From: Bradyrhizobium australiense
GTDB taxonomy: Bacteria > Pseudomonadota > Alphaproteobacteria > Rhizobiales > Xanthobacteraceae
DNA: 64,000 nucleotides
Direction of reading: 5' to 3'
Assembly: GCF_013114825.1 (NCBI RefSeq)
Contig: NZ_JAAVLX010000003.1
Span: 186,001 to 250,000 of the forward strand
Position numbers and translations under genes: made by a program. This document shows positions 1 to 8,340 of the stretch, piece after piece. The notes below the pieces were generated by a model. The model was not told the DNA's origin. It saw nothing but the letters and a program-made list of their open reading frames with translations, and did not search any database. The number at the start of each line of letters is the position of its first letter. The stretch's first letter is position 1.

Positions 1-185
1 CACTTTCCGCTCCCGCCACTTCCTCCGAGCGGTCCCGCGATACGGCGCCAGCCTGATTGCGTTCGCGTCAGATCGCGATAGTGTCAGGTCCCCGACAGAG
101 CGCGGCCCGGGAAGCGCCACTGGTTTTCCCAATGGACCATGCTCCGGCAAGACCAGAGTAGTCGAAGCATCAAGCGAGGCATCCA
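1..185. other. Left-edge intergenic flank, no gene seen
   Basis: I see no convincing reading frame or RNA here. In related rhizobia rpoN lies just upstream of hpf and ptsN, so the end of rpoN may lie just outside the window, but no RpoN C-terminal motif is readable in these bases. Confidence 0.5.
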
Positions 186-788
186 ATGACCCTTCGAATC
201 TCCGGGAAAAGCATCAGCGTCGGCGAAGCGCTTCGTTCGCGCGTCAGCGAGCGCACCGAAGAGGTCTTAAGAAAGTATTTCGACGGCAATTATTCCGGCC
301 ACATCACGCTGAGCAAGGATGGCTTCGGCTTCCGCACCGATTGCGCGCTGCATTTGGATTCCGGGATTACGCTGGAGGCCGACTCCAACGCGACCGATGC
401 CTATGCCAGCGCCGACCAGGCATTGCTGATGATCGAGAAGCGCCTGCGCCGCTACAAGAGCCGGCTGAAGGACCGCTCGGCCCGCAAGGCCTATGCGGCC
501 TCGGCGGCGCTGGCGGAGATCGACGGCCCCGTGCTCGATGCGCCGAGCTACGTGATCGAGGCGCCGGCGGAAGGCGACGAGGAAGTCACCTCCTATAGCC
601 CCGTCATCATCGCCGAGGCGACCACGTCGCTGAAGCGGCTTTCGGTCAGCGAGGCTGTCATGGAACTCGACCTGACCGGGGCCGCCTGCATCGTGTTCCA
701 GCATGGCTCCAGCGGCCGGGTGAACATTATTTACCGGCGCACGGACGGCAATGTCGGATGGGTCGACCCCCCGGCGGTTAACGCCTGA
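186..788 (+). CDS. hpf: Ribosome hibernation-promoting factor, long form
   Basis: This 200-residue protein binds the 30S subunit in slow growth and pairs ribosomes into inactive 100S dimers. Residues 1-100 are the HPF/YfiA fold, starting MTLRISGKSISVGEALR and containing a basic helix around EKRLRRYKSRLKDR. After a linker, residues of about 140-196 form the conserved C-terminal dimerisation domain (SVSEAVMELDL, IIYRRTDGNVGWVDPP). Both domains together make it the long form, which dimerises ribosomes alone, not the short gammaproteobacterial form. The next gene, ptsN, sits 230 bases downstream, the usual rpoN-hpf-ptsN neighbourhood. The start is supported by GAGG shortly before the ATG. Confidence 0.95.
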   Translation: MTLRISGKSISVGEALRSRVSERTEEVLRKYFDGNYSGHITLSKDGFGFRTDCALHLDSGITLEADSNATDAYASADQALLMIEKRLRRYKSRLKDRSARKAYAASAALAEIDGPVLDAPSYVIEAPAEGDEEVTSYSPVIIAEATTSLKRLSVSEAVMELDLTGAACIVFQHGSSGRVNIIYRRTDGNVGWVDPPAVNA

Positions 789-878
789 CGTCCATGGCTA
801 ACCGCATTGACGCCCCCGGCCGCCCTCCCTATGGTCCGCCGCCCTTAACGATGGCGGTGCAGGAACCGCTCTCGGGAG

Positions 879-895
879 TTGGCACCGGCCATGCG
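879..895 (+). promoter_or_regulatory. Sigma-54-type promoter upstream of ptsN
   Basis: TTGGCAC-N5-ATGC has the -24 GG and -12 GC elements at the spacing of the sigma-54 consensus TGGCAC-N5-TTGC, with one mismatch (A for the first T). It lies about 125 bases before ptsN on the same strand. This is read by eye; no upstream activator site was identified. Confidence 0.5.
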
Positions 896-1018
896 TTGGA
901 GTAGAAGCCCAGCAAATCGGGACCCGGGTCTAAGCCCGCCTCCCGCCTCATCTTCTTGACGCCCCGGTTCTAGAACCTATCTCGCAACCTGACGGTTCAA
1001 TTCACCTCGGAACGCCCC

Positions 1019-1480
1019 ATGACGATTACCGATCTGGTCGCACCCGAGGCCATTCTCCCCGCTTTGAAGGTCATCAGCAAAAAACAGGCGCTGCAGGAGT
1101 TGGCGGCGCGCGCTTCCGCACTGACCGGCCAGAACGAGCGCTCGGTATTCGAGGTGCTGTTGCAGCGGGAGAAACTGGGCACCACCGCCGTCGGCTATGG
1201 CGTCGCCATTCCGCATGGCAAACTGCCGAAACTGGAAAAGCTGTTCGGGCTGTTCGCTCGGCTGGAGCGCCCGATCGATTTCGAGGCGATGGACGGTCAG
1301 CCGGTCGACCTGATCTTCCTGCTGCTCGCCCCGGAAGGCGCCGGCGCCGATCATCTGAAGGCATTGGCGCGGATCGCGCGCCTGTTGCGCGACCAGGACG
1401 TCGCCAAGAAGCTGCGCGCCTCGCGCGACGCCCAGGCGATCTATTCGGTGCTGGCGCTGCCGCCGGCGAGCGCGGCGTAG
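1019..1480 (+). CDS. ptsN: PTS IIA-like nitrogen-regulatory protein (EIIA-Ntr)
   Basis: The protein is the terminal phosphate acceptor of the nitrogen phosphotransferase chain (PtsP, NPr, EIIA-Ntr). It regulates targets such as potassium transport and sensor kinases rather than carrying sugar. It has 153 residues, the normal length. The phosphorylated His is His66 in [10 protein letters not shown], preceded by the typical GTTAVGYG strand. [26 protein letters not shown] is the conserved C-terminal half, described here only by its ends because of length. It follows hpf, as in other alphaproteobacteria, and a sigma-54-like promoter lies in the gap between them. Confidence 0.95.
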   Translation: MTITDLVAPEAILPALKVISKKQALQELAARASALTGQNERSVFEVLLQREKLGTTAVGYGVAIPHGKLPKLEKLFGLFARLERPIDFEAMDGQPVDLIFLLLAPEGAGADHLKALARIARLLRDQDVAKKLRASRDAQAIYSVLALPPASAA

Positions 1481-1598
1481 TTCCGGCGAGCGGAACACCG
1501 ATTCTCCTCGCAGTAGCAGGTCGGTTAAACGCAATTTTAAGCTAAATGGCAGTTATTTCGTCCGCTGGGATTTTTTACTCACCCGGAGAAATATTGCC

Positions 1599-3287
1599 AT
1601 GACGCTGCGGCTGACGATTTCGCGCGCGATATTGATTTTTGGATTAGTGACTGCATTGGGTCTCGGTGCGGTGATTGCCACCAGCGTTTACTCGCTGTCA
1701 CAGCTCAAGGTCGGCGGCCCGCTCTACAACCAGATTAAGCTCGGCAACGACCTCGTCGCCGACATCCTGCCGCCGCCCGAATATGTCATCGAGGCCTATC
1801 TCGAGGCTACGCTCGTGCTGCACGATCCGGCGCAGCTTTCATCGCATCGCGACCGTATTGCGCAGCTCAAAAAGGAATACGACGAGCGGCACGATTTCTG
1901 GGTCAAATCCGATCTCGATCCGACTCTCAAGACGAAGCTGGTCGAGAAATCCGACGGCGAGGTGCGCCGCTTCTGGACCGCGATACAGGACGGTCTGTTG
2001 CCCGCGCTTGCGAAGAGCGACAGCACTGCTGCGGCAAAGTCCTACGCTGAAATCACCGCGCGCTATACCGCGCACCGCGCCATCATCGACGACATCGTCA
2101 AGCAAACCAACGACCAGAACGCGGCGACCGAAGTCGCGGCGACGGGACGTGTTAGCACGTTCACCTTCCTGCTATGGGGCGTTTCAGCCGCGGTGTTTCT
2201 GGTCATCGGCGCCGGCATTTTCGGTGTGGCGTTCGGCGTCATACGCCCCATTGCGGAAATGACCGACGTGATGAAGGGCCTCGCTGGCGGCGACCTAACC
2301 GTGTCCGTTCCGGCGCTCAGCCGCGGCGACGAAGTGGGCGCCATGGCGCGAGCGGTTCAGGTATTCAAGGACAACGCGCTGCGCGTTCAGTCGATGGAGT
2401 CTGAGCAGGCAAGCCTGAAGCTGAAGGCGGAAGGCGACCGCAAGGCCGCGATGCAGCAGATGGCCGACGGCTTCGATGCCGCGATTGGAAAGATCATTCA
2501 GACCGTATCGACCGCCTCATCCGAACTGGAATCATCGGCGGGACAACTGACCAAGACCGCCGAAGTGACCCAGATGCTCTCGGCGACGGTTGCCTCCGCA
2601 TCGGAGCAATCCTCCGCCAACGCGCATTCCGCCGCGGCGGCTGCGGAGGAGATGGCCTCGTCGGTGTCGGAGATCAGCCGGCAGGTCCAGGATTCGCACA
2701 AGATATCGCGCGAGGCGGTCAGCCAGGTCGAGCAGACCAATGCGCGGATTGCCGATCTCGCCCAATCCGCCAGCCGGATCGGCGAAGTCGTCAAGATGAT
2801 CAGCGCGGTCGCTGAGCAGACCAACTTGCTGGCGCTCAACGCCACGATCGAAGCAGCGCGCGCCGGCGAGGCGGGACGCGGGTTTGCGGTCGTCGCCTCC
2901 GAGGTCAAGGCGCTTGCCGCGCAGACCGCGAAGGCAACCGAGGAAATTAGCGAGCAGATCGGCCAGATGCAATCGGCCACCAATCAGTCGGTGTCGGCGA
3001 TCCAGGAAATCGGCGGCACGATCGGCCGCATCGCGGAAATCTCGCAGGCGATCGCGGCAGCCGTGGAAGAGCAGGGTGCAGCGACCCAGGAAATTTCGCG
3101 CAATGTGCAGCAGGCGGCACAGGGCGCCACGCAGGTCGCGGGCAGCATCACCGACGTCAACCGCGGCGCCACCGATACTGGCGCGGCATCGACGCATGTG
3201 CATGGTCTCGCCCGCTCACTACTGGGACAGAGCAATCATCTCAAGGGGGAAGTGGAGAAGTTCCTCTCGACCGTACGCGCGGCGTGA
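1599..3287 (+). CDS. Methyl-accepting chemotaxis protein
   Basis: A 562-residue transmembrane chemoreceptor. A first membrane helix lies at about residues 8-33 and a periplasmic sensing region at about 35-185. It is rich in acidic and basic residues, with no ligand domain I can name. A second membrane helix lies at about 187-212. A HAMP linker follows ([20 protein letters not shown]), then a long coiled coil with the conserved signalling tip ([20 protein letters not shown]), which contacts CheA and CheW. Alanine and glutamine-rich helices provide likely methylation sites. The start follows GGAG at the right distance. No other chemotaxis gene is nearby, so the ligand and partner array are unknown. 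Confidence 0.93.
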   Translation: MTLRLTISRAILIFGLVTALGLGAVIATSVYSLSQLKVGGPLYNQIKLGNDLVADILPPPEYVIEAYLEATLVLHDPAQLSSHRDRIAQLKKEYDERHDFWVKSDLDPTLKTKLVEKSDGEVRRFWTAIQDGLLPALAKSDSTAAAKSYAEITARYTAHRAIIDDIVKQTNDQNAATEVAATGRVSTFTFLLWGVSAAVFLVIGAGIFGVAFGVIRPIAEMTDVMKGLAGGDLTVSVPALSRGDEVGAMARAVQVFKDNALRVQSMESEQASLKLKAEGDRKAAMQQMADGFDAAIGKIIQTVSTASSELESSAGQLTKTAEVTQMLSATVASASEQSSANAHSAAAAAEEMASSVSEISRQVQDSHKISREAVSQVEQTNARIADLAQSASRIGEVVKMISAVAEQTNLLALNATIEAARAGEAGRGFAVVASEVKALAAQTAKATEEISEQIGQMQSATNQSVSAIQEIGGTIGRIAEISQAIAAAVEEQGAATQEISRNVQQAAQGATQVAGSITDVNRGATDTGAASTHVHGLARSLLGQSNHLKGEVEKFLSTVRAA

Positions 3288-3334
3288 GGCTTGCGCTAGA
3301 GCATGATGATCGCTCTTTCCGTGGATCGCTTTCA

Positions 3335-3487
3335 CCTCTCCCGCTTGCGGGGTCGAGACGAGAGAAGCTCGCTCTTAGGTCGCATCGCATCGAAGATGCG
3401 ATGCGGGTGGGGGGAAACTCTCTCCACACGGACGGTGTCACTCGTGGCGACACCCCCACCCCGGACCTCCCTCGCACGCGGGAGAGG
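3335..3487. repeat. Composite palindromic intergenic repeat (family A)
   Basis: Outer arms CCTCTCCCGC (3335-3344) and GCGGGAGAGG (3478-3487) are exact inverted repeats. Inside are a perfect 11-bp hairpin with a 3-base loop (3381-3405), GGTGGGGG/CCCCCACC arms (3406-3413, 3453-3460) and a GGTGTC/GACACC stem (3434-3439, 3449-3454). Related elements lie at 20492-20543 and 50094-50254. It sits between the chemoreceptor and the convergent GNAT gene. Confidence 0.85.
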
Positions 3488-3541
3488 GAGCTCAGCCTCT
3501 TCGCGGTCGCAACTCCGCCTAATTTCATCTAGCTCTAACGC

Positions 3542-4057
3542 TCATGCGGCGTGTGCGACAAATGACAAATAACGAACCGTTCGGCTTCCACCATGGACGC
3601 TTGCGGCACCGACCTCGACAAAACCAAGCGCCGCATGGAACGCATCGGATGCCGGGTTCGGAGGGGTCTTGTTGACCTCGCATACAATGCGGTCGTGCCC
3701 GGCTCGGACGGCGTGCTCGAACAGGTCGGCGTAGAGCCGTCGTGCGCAACCGCGTCCGCGGGCCGACGGCGCGACCACAATGCGGTCGACATATACAAAG
3801 CGCGCATAGCGGTCGCGGAACCAGATGAAATTCGGGCTGTAGTAGCGTGCATCCTGGTCGAATGCGAGCAGGAAGGCGTCCGCCTCGCCAACTTTTCTTG
3901 CGAGGAAAGCTTCGCCGACGAGATCCGCGAGTCGTTCCGCCTCCAACCAGGACAGCTCCTGTGCGTGGGCGTTATTGAGCGCGAGCAGCGCCTTCGCAAG
4001 CGCCTCGTCCCGCAACACGTCGGCCAATGCGACTGATGTTAGCGCTGAATCATTCAT
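3542..4057 (-). CDS. GNAT-family N-acetyltransferase
   Basis: A 171-residue acetyl-CoA-dependent acetyltransferase of unknown substrate. The acetyl-CoA binding signature is the segment VVAPSARGRGCARRLYADLF (about residues 95-114), matching the V-x-x-x-x-R-G-x-G-x-A pattern of motif A. A C-terminal NPASDAFHAALGFVEVG is the motif B region. It is transcribed toward the chemoreceptor and separated from it by a family A repeat. Nothing in the context identifies a target molecule. Confidence 0.85.
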   Translation of the reverse strand: MNDSALTSVALADVLRDEALAKALLALNNAHAQELSWLEAERLADLVGEAFLARKVGEADAFLLAFDQDARYYSPNFIWFRDRYARFVYVDRIVVAPSARGRGCARRLYADLFEHAVRAGHDRIVCEVNKTPPNPASDAFHAALGFVEVGAASVHGGSRTVRYLSFVAHAA

Positions 4058-4125
4058 CGACCGGGCTGCCTAATTGGAGACCGTAGCCAAGCATATCAGC
4101 AGACTCAGAGCAGCGCGCGCGTGAA

Positions 4126-4167
4126 CAAAAAATACGCGGGCCGATCCCGAAGGATCTCCCGCGTATT
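4126..4167 (-). terminator. Rho-independent terminator after DUF1150 gene
   Basis: Read on the minus strand, AATACGCGGG (4167-4158) pairs exactly with CCCGCGTATT (4140-4131), an inner GATCC/GGATC stem closes the loop, and a run of T residues follows. It lies just below the hsp20-DUF1150 unit and would end that transcript. Confidence 0.85.
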
Positions 4168-4250
4168 CCGAACTCTCGTTACGGCCTCAGTCGGCCGTCA
4201 ATTCGGCGTTTCTCAATGACCGCCGCGCCGGTGAAGCAGCAAGTGCTGCG

Positions 4251-4517
4251 TCAGTGCACGCTGACGGCCTGAAGCTCGTTGCTCCATGCGTTGGCGATTG
4301 CCGCCTCGCGGCTGTCGGTCAGCATGATCGGGGTGCCGTCAGCGGCGTGCAGCGCAAACAGTTTCAATCCCGGCGCGATTTTCGGCGCCTGCGGAAACAG
4401 TCCCGGCACGTCCTCGGAACGGACTTGTTTCACGTAGGCGATGTGGCCTTCACCAAGATGGGCCAGTGCCTCAACGGAAACTTTTTCGGGTTCGAAGGTC
4501 ACACTCATGTCACTCAT
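4251..4517 (-). CDS. DUF1150 family protein
   Basis: A small 88-residue soluble protein of a family found with small heat-shock genes in Rhizobiales; its function is not known to me. It begins MSDMSVTFEPEKVSVEALAH and contains the family core GHIAYVKQVRSEDVPGLFP and LHAADGTPIMLTDSREAAI. A longer frame runs upstream, but AGAGGAG ends eight bases before the ATG at 4517, so I chose that start. It lies 52 bases below hsp20 on the same strand with a terminator behind it, so the two are probably co-transcribed and heat-induced. Confidence 0.85.
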   Translation of the reverse strand: MSDMSVTFEPEKVSVEALAHLGEGHIAYVKQVRSEDVPGLFPQAPKIAPGLKLFALHAADGTPIMLTDSREAAIANAWSNELQAVSVH

Positions 4518-4569
4518 GGTCTCGACTCCTCTGGAGACTAAGCGGTCGAGTCCGCTCCTTGTTCCACTA

Positions 4570-4995
4570 TTATTCGTGCTCATTGACAGCGATTGTCTTA
4601 ACGACCCTTTCAGGCTCCGGCCTGGCAAGATCGATCGACAACAGCCCGTTCTTCAAATCCGCGCCCAGCACCTGCATCCCCTCCGCCAGCACGAAGGTGC
4701 GCTGGAAGTGGCGCGCGGCGATGCCGCGATGGATGTATTGCCGGGCCTTGTCGTCCTGCTGGCGCCCCCGGATCACGAGCTGGTTTTCCTCAATCGTCAC
4801 ATCGAGTTGGTCGCGGGTAAATCCCGCCACCGCGAGCGTGATCCGCAGCCGTTCGGGCTGGCCGTTGGCACGGTCACACCGCTCGATGTTGTAAGGAGGA
4901 TAGCCGTCGGCGCCTTTGACGACGCGATCGAGCGCACGCTCGATTTCGTCGAACCCAAGCAGGAACGGACTTGATAACGAAGGAACACGAGACAT
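4570..4995 (-). CDS. Small heat-shock protein, Hsp20 / alpha-crystallin family
   Basis: A 141-residue ATP-independent chaperone that binds unfolding proteins and holds them for refolding by DnaK and ClpB. It starts MSRVPSLSSPFLLGFDEIER, the typical class A rhizobial N-terminus. The alpha-crystallin domain spans about residues 35-125 (YPPYNIER, RITLAVAGFTRDQLDVTI, IRGRQ, GIAARHFQRTFVL). The C-terminal L-x-I/V-type anchor is LLSIDL. The ATG at 4995 was chosen over an upstream in-frame Met because AGAGG precedes it and this gives the family length. An RpoH-like promoter and a structured leader lie upstream. Confidence 0.95.
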   Translation of the reverse strand: MSRVPSLSSPFLLGFDEIERALDRVVKGADGYPPYNIERCDRANGQPERLRITLAVAGFTRDQLDVTIEENQLVIRGRQQDDKARQYIHRGIAARHFQRTFVLAEGMQVLGADLKNGLLSIDLARPEPERVVKTIAVNEHE

Positions 4996-5074
4996 CACAA
5001 AGTCCTCTCGAAGCGACTTTGAGGGGCCCTTGCGGCGCCCCATTCAACCGGCCGGCCGACATGCCGTCCGGTCA
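4996..5074 (-). promoter_or_regulatory. ROSE-like RNA thermometer in hsp20 leader
   Basis: The leader between the predicted start of transcription and the ATG folds into hairpins. The last one pairs CAAAGTC (5021-5015 on the minus strand) with GACTTTG (5004-4998) around a loop in which CUU can pair with the GAG of the Shine-Dalgarno sequence. That would close the ribosome site at low temperature. A GGGGC/GCCCC hairpin (5041-5037 with 5027-5023) lies above it. ROSE elements of this layout are known before small heat-shock genes of Bradyrhizobium. The fold was judged by eye. Confidence 0.65.
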
Positions 5075-5080
5075 CGAGTG

Positions 5081-5109
5081 AATATGGGGTGATTTGGGGA
5101 GGGTTCAAG
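5081..5109 (-). promoter_or_regulatory. RpoH (sigma-32) promoter of hsp20
   Basis: On the minus strand CTTGAA (5109-5104) is followed after 14 bases by CCCCATATT (5089-5081). This matches the sigma-32 consensus CTTGAA-N13-15-CCCCATNT almost completely. Transcription would begin near 5074, giving a leader of about 80 bases. Confidence 0.8.
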
Positions 5110-5152
5110 CACCTCTGAACGCTGCGCAAATCGGCCGCGGCGCTCAATTCAC

Positions 5153-5256
5153 CGTCATTCCGGGGCGATGCGAAGCATCGAACCCGGAATCTCGAGATTC
5201 CACGATGCGCAATTGCGCATCTGAGGTCTAGTCCTTCGGACCATCCCGGAATGACG
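5153..5256. repeat. Palindromic intergenic repeat (family B)
   Basis: Ends CGTCATTCCGGG and CCCGGAATGACG are inverted copies. Internal dyads include GGAATCTCGAGATTCC and GATGCGCAATTGCGCATC. A second, more worn copy lies at 54327-54426. It sits between the hsp20 promoter and the end of ugpC. Confidence 0.85.
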
Positions 5257-5257
5257 C

Positions 5258-6340
5258 TCAGATGCGCTTCCTTCCATCGGCGGCAAAGAGATGCAGCTTG
5301 TCGGGCGCGGCAACGGCCCTGATTCGCTCGCCGATGGCGGGGCCGATCGCGCCGGGAATCCGCACGATCACCTCTCCCGGCGGCAGTTCGCCCGGCGTGG
5401 CGGCTACCCCCTGCATCTCCTGCTGCCGCGTCCCGTAGACGAAGGTCTCGGCGCCGACGCGCTCGATCGCTTCCACCGTGAGGCCGAGCGCTACGCCACC
5501 GGACACCGTTTCGTTCGAGATGACAAAGTCCTCAGGCCGGATGCCGATGATGCCGGCTTCGCCAGCGCGGGCATCCCCGGCCAGTTGCGATTTCAATTCG
5601 GAGCGCAGTGGCATCAGATTCATCGGCGGGGCGCCGATGAAGGAGGCGACGAAGGTGGTTGCCGGCTTCTGGTAGATATCCAGCGGATTGCCGATCTGCT
5701 CGACCTGGCCGCCGTTCATGACGACGAGAATGTCAGCCAGCGTCATCGCCTCGAGCTGGTCGTGGGTGACGTAGATCGATGTCGTAGACAGCCGGCGCTG
5801 CAATTTGCGGATTTCGACCCGCATCGCGATACGCAGCTTGGCGTCGAGGTTCGACAGCGGCTCGTCGAACAGAAACACCTTCGGCTGCCGCACGATGGCG
5901 CGTCCCATCGCCACGCGCTGGCGCTGGCCGCCGGACAATTGCCGCGGCTTGCGATCGAGCATGGCGCCGAGTTCGAGAATCCGTGCGGCTTCTTCCACGC
6001 GCGTCTTGATTTCGTCCTCCGCCATGCGGCGATTGCGCAGGCCGTAGGCCATGTTGTTGTAGACGGTCATGTGCGGATAGAGCGCGTAGTTCTGGAACAC
6101 CATCGCAATGTCGCGGTCGGCCGGCTCGATCTGGTTGACAACGCGCCCGCCGATATCGATCTCGCCGCCGGTGATGGTCTCCAGCCCCGCGACCATGCGC
6201 AGCAGGGTGGACTTGCCGCAGCCGGAGGGGCCGACCAACACGCAGAACTGGCCGTCGCCGACCTCGAAGTCGATGCCCTTGATGGCCTCGAAGCCACCGA
6301 CATAGGTCTTGCGGACGTTGCGGAGTGTGACGTTAGCCAT
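5258..6340 (-). CDS. ugpC: sn-Glycerol-3-phosphate ABC importer, ATP-binding subunit
   Basis: The 360-residue ATPase powers uptake through UgpA and UgpE. It starts [20 protein letters not shown]. Walker A is GPSGCGKST (about 38-46), the signature is [17 protein letters not shown], Walker B is [16 protein letters not shown], and the H-loop is [13 protein letters not shown]. Beyond residue 235 is the TOBE-type C-terminal domain of the CUT1/MalK class, so the protein is full length. An in-frame extension of 29 codons upstream was discarded because it is repeat-derived sequence. It is the last gene of ugpBAEC and is separated from ugpE by 125 bases of repeat. Confidence 0.93.
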   Translation of the reverse strand: MANVTLRNVRKTYVGGFEAIKGIDFEVGDGQFCVLVGPSGCGKSTLLRMVAGLETITGGEIDIGGRVVNQIEPADRDIAMVFQNYALYPHMTVYNNMAYGLRNRRMAEDEIKTRVEEAARILELGAMLDRKPRQLSGGQRQRVAMGRAIVRQPKVFLFDEPLSNLDAKLRIAMRVEIRKLQRRLSTTSIYVTHDQLEAMTLADILVVMNGGQVEQIGNPLDIYQKPATTFVASFIGAPPMNLMPLRSELKSQLAGDARAGEAGIIGIRPEDFVISNETVSGGVALGLTVEAIERVGAETFVYGTRQQEMQGVAATPGELPPGEVIVRIPGAIGPAIGERIRAVAAPDKLHLFAADGRKRI

Positions 6341-6343
6341 GGA

Positions 6344-6470
6344 TTGCACCGGCGAATGGCGAATAGGGAGCGAATAGCGAATGGCGAGTGGCGAATAGGG
6401 AGGCGCGACGCGCTGGGGGGGTCGCACTGTCTTCCATTCGCCATTGGTTACTCACTATTCGCCCCCTATT
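6344..6470. repeat. Short GCGAATGG/GCGAATAG repeat array
   Basis: Near-tandem 8-9 base units (GCGAATGGCGAATAGGGAG, then GCGAATAGCGAATGGCGAG) fill the left half. Inverted units (CATTCGCCATTGG, ACTATTCGCCCCC) occur on the right, so the two halves can pair. It lies between ugpE and ugpC and just touches the end of ugpE. Confidence 0.7.
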
Positions 6471-7314
6471 TTTCCGTCTGGACCAGGCCGCGCACGAACA
6501 GCCGCTGCATAAATATGACGACCGCGACCGGCGGCAGCATGGCGAGGACTGCGGTTGCCATCGCGAGCTGCCATTCGGCGAGCTCGTCTGTCGTTGCCAG
6601 CATCTTCTTGATGCCAATCACGATGGTCTGCATCGAATCCTGCGTGGTAATCAAAAGCGGCCAGAGATATTGATTCCAGCCGTAGATGAACTGGATCACG
6701 AACAGCGCCGCCATGGTCGTCACCGACAGCGGCAGCAGTGTATCCCAAAAGAAGCGGAAGGGGCCTGCGCCGTCGATGCGCGAGGCTTCCAGCAGTTCAT
6801 CCGGCACCGTCATGAAGAATTGCCGGAACAGCAGGGTGCCGGTGGCGGATGCAATCAGCGGCAGGATCAGGCCGGCATAGGTGTCGAGCATACGCAAATC
6901 CGCGACCACCTTGTAGGTCGGGTAGATGCGCACCTCGACCGGCAGCATCAGCGTGATGAAGATGATCCAGAATGCAGTCTTGCGGAAGGGAAAGCGAAAA
7001 TAGACCACTGCGTAAGCGGACAGGATCGAGATGAAAATCTTGCCCACCGCAATGCCGATCGCCGAGACGAAGGAATTGATCAACATGTTGGCGACCGGCT
7101 CGCGGCTGGTGCGCGCGCCGCCGACAAAGATGGCGCGATAATAATTCTCCAGCGTCTGCGTGCCGGGCGTTGCCGGCATGTGGCCGCCGACCACGGTCGC
7201 CGCGTCATGGGTCGAGGCGATCAGCGCGAGATAGACTGGGAAGGCGACGATGAACACGCCAAGCGTCAGGATGGCGTAGGCAATGAAATCGGTGAGCGGG
7301 CGATGCTCGACCAT
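6466..7314 (-). CDS. ugpE: sn-Glycerol-3-phosphate ABC importer, permease UgpE
   Basis: A 282-residue inner-membrane permease with six predicted helices. It resembles Escherichia coli UgpE along its length: FITLMLPVEVRIYPT, DTYAGLILPLIASAT, and the EAA loop DELLEASRIDGAGPFRFFWD, which docks the ATPase. FIYGWNQYLWPLL and the C-terminal MQRLFVRGLVQTEK are also family hallmarks. Its ATG shares one base with the ugpA stop (TGATG), so the two permeases are translationally coupled. Confidence 0.93.
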   Translation of the reverse strand: MVEHRPLTDFIAYAILTLGVFIVAFPVYLALIASTHDAATVVGGHMPATPGTQTLENYYRAIFVGGARTSREPVANMLINSFVSAIGIAVGKIFISILSAYAVVYFRFPFRKTAFWIIFITLMLPVEVRIYPTYKVVADLRMLDTYAGLILPLIASATGTLLFRQFFMTVPDELLEASRIDGAGPFRFFWDTLLPLSVTTMAALFVIQFIYGWNQYLWPLLITTQDSMQTIVIGIKKMLATTDELAEWQLAMATAVLAMLPPVAVVIFMQRLFVRGLVQTEK

Positions 7315-8195
7315 CAGTACTGCACCTTGCGTTCGACATAGCGGAACTGGATCGCGGTCAGCGCGATCACGATGACCATCAGCACGACCGACTGCGCCGC
7401 CGAGCCGCCGAGATCGCCGCCGAGCCTTCCGTCGGCATAGACCTTGTAGACCATGGTGGTGGTGGCACCGGCGGGTCCACCGCCGGTAACGGCATCGATG
7501 ATGCCGAACGTATCGAAGAAGACGTAGACGACATTGACCACCAGCAGGAAGAATGTCGTCGGCGACAGCAGCGGAAAGATGATGGTCCAGAAGCGGCGCA
7601 TCGGACCGGCGCCGTCGATGGCGCCGGCCTCAATCACGCTTTTCGGGATCGATTGCAGGCCGGCGAGGAAGAACAGGAAATTGTAGGAGATCTGCTTCCA
7701 GACGGAGGCCATCACCACCAGCATCATGGCGTGGTTCTCGTTAAGCAGCGGATTCCAGTCGAGGCCCATGCCGCGCAGTGGACGCGCCAGCATGCCGAGC
7801 GAAGGCTGGAACATGAAGAACCATAGCACGCCGGCCACCGCGGGTGCGACCGCATAGGGCCAGATCATCAGCGTCTTGTAGGCAGACGCCGCTTTCAGGT
7901 TCTTGTCGGCCTGGGTCGCAAACAACAGCGCGATCGAGAGCGACAGCGCCGCAACCAGCGTCGAGAAGATCACCGTCGTCAGCATCGAGCGGTAATATTC
8001 CGGCTGAGCGAACAGCGCCTGATAGTTTTCCAAACCGACGTATTCGGAGACGAGGCCGAACGCGTCCTCGCGCAGGAAGGACTGCCAGATCGCCTGACTC
8101 GCCGGCCAATAGAAGAACACAACCGTGATGACGAGTTGCGGCAGCAGCAGCAGGTACGGCAGCAGGCGGTTGTTGAAGACGGTGGACTTTTCCAT
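7314..8195 (-). CDS. ugpA: sn-Glycerol-3-phosphate ABC importer, permease UgpA
   Basis: A 293-residue permease partner of UgpE. The sequence [20 protein letters not shown] (first helix), [20 protein letters not shown] and [20 protein letters not shown] all match UgpA of enterobacteria closely. The EAA loop is [21 protein letters not shown]. Six membrane helices are expected. It is the second gene of the operon, 145 bases below ugpB, with a family D repeat in that gap. Confidence 0.94.
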   Translation of the reverse strand: MEKSTVFNNRLLPYLLLLPQLVITVVFFYWPASQAIWQSFLREDAFGLVSEYVGLENYQALFAQPEYYRSMLTTVIFSTLVAALSLSIALLFATQADKNLKAASAYKTLMIWPYAVAPAVAGVLWFFMFQPSLGMLARPLRGMGLDWNPLLNENHAMMLVVMASVWKQISYNFLFFLAGLQSIPKSVIEAGAIDGAGPMRRFWTIIFPLLSPTTFFLLVVNVVYVFFDTFGIIDAVTGGGPAGATTTMVYKVYADGRLGGDLGGSAAQSVVLMVIVIALTAIQFRYVERKVQY

Positions 8196-8206
8196 TCAGC
8201 ACTTTC

Positions 8207-8325
8207 GTCATTGCGAGGAGCGTAGCGACGAAGCAATCCATTAGTCCGTTATGCGGTACTATGGATTGCTTCGCCGAGCCCGTCATCGGGCACGCATTCG
8301 CGCGACCCGTTGGCTCGCAATGACG
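8207..8325. repeat. Palindromic intergenic repeat (family D)
   Basis: CGTCATTGCGAG (8207-8218) and CTCGCAATGACG (8314-8325) are exact inverted ends. Internally GAAGCAATCCAT and ATGGATTGCTTC pair. It lies inside the operon between ugpB and ugpA. A partial copy forms the tail of the ParA-like gene near 46574. Confidence 0.9.
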
Positions 8326-8340
8326 CCCCCCTCGGCCGTC

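Noticed and set aside
3335..3487. CRISPR-like array
   Set aside because: The stems are different from each other and nested as one palindrome; there are no regular repeats with spacers.
6340..6427. 29-residue N-terminal extension of UgpC
   Set aside because: It is encoded by the GCGAATGG repeat array and the family start MANVTL lies after it.
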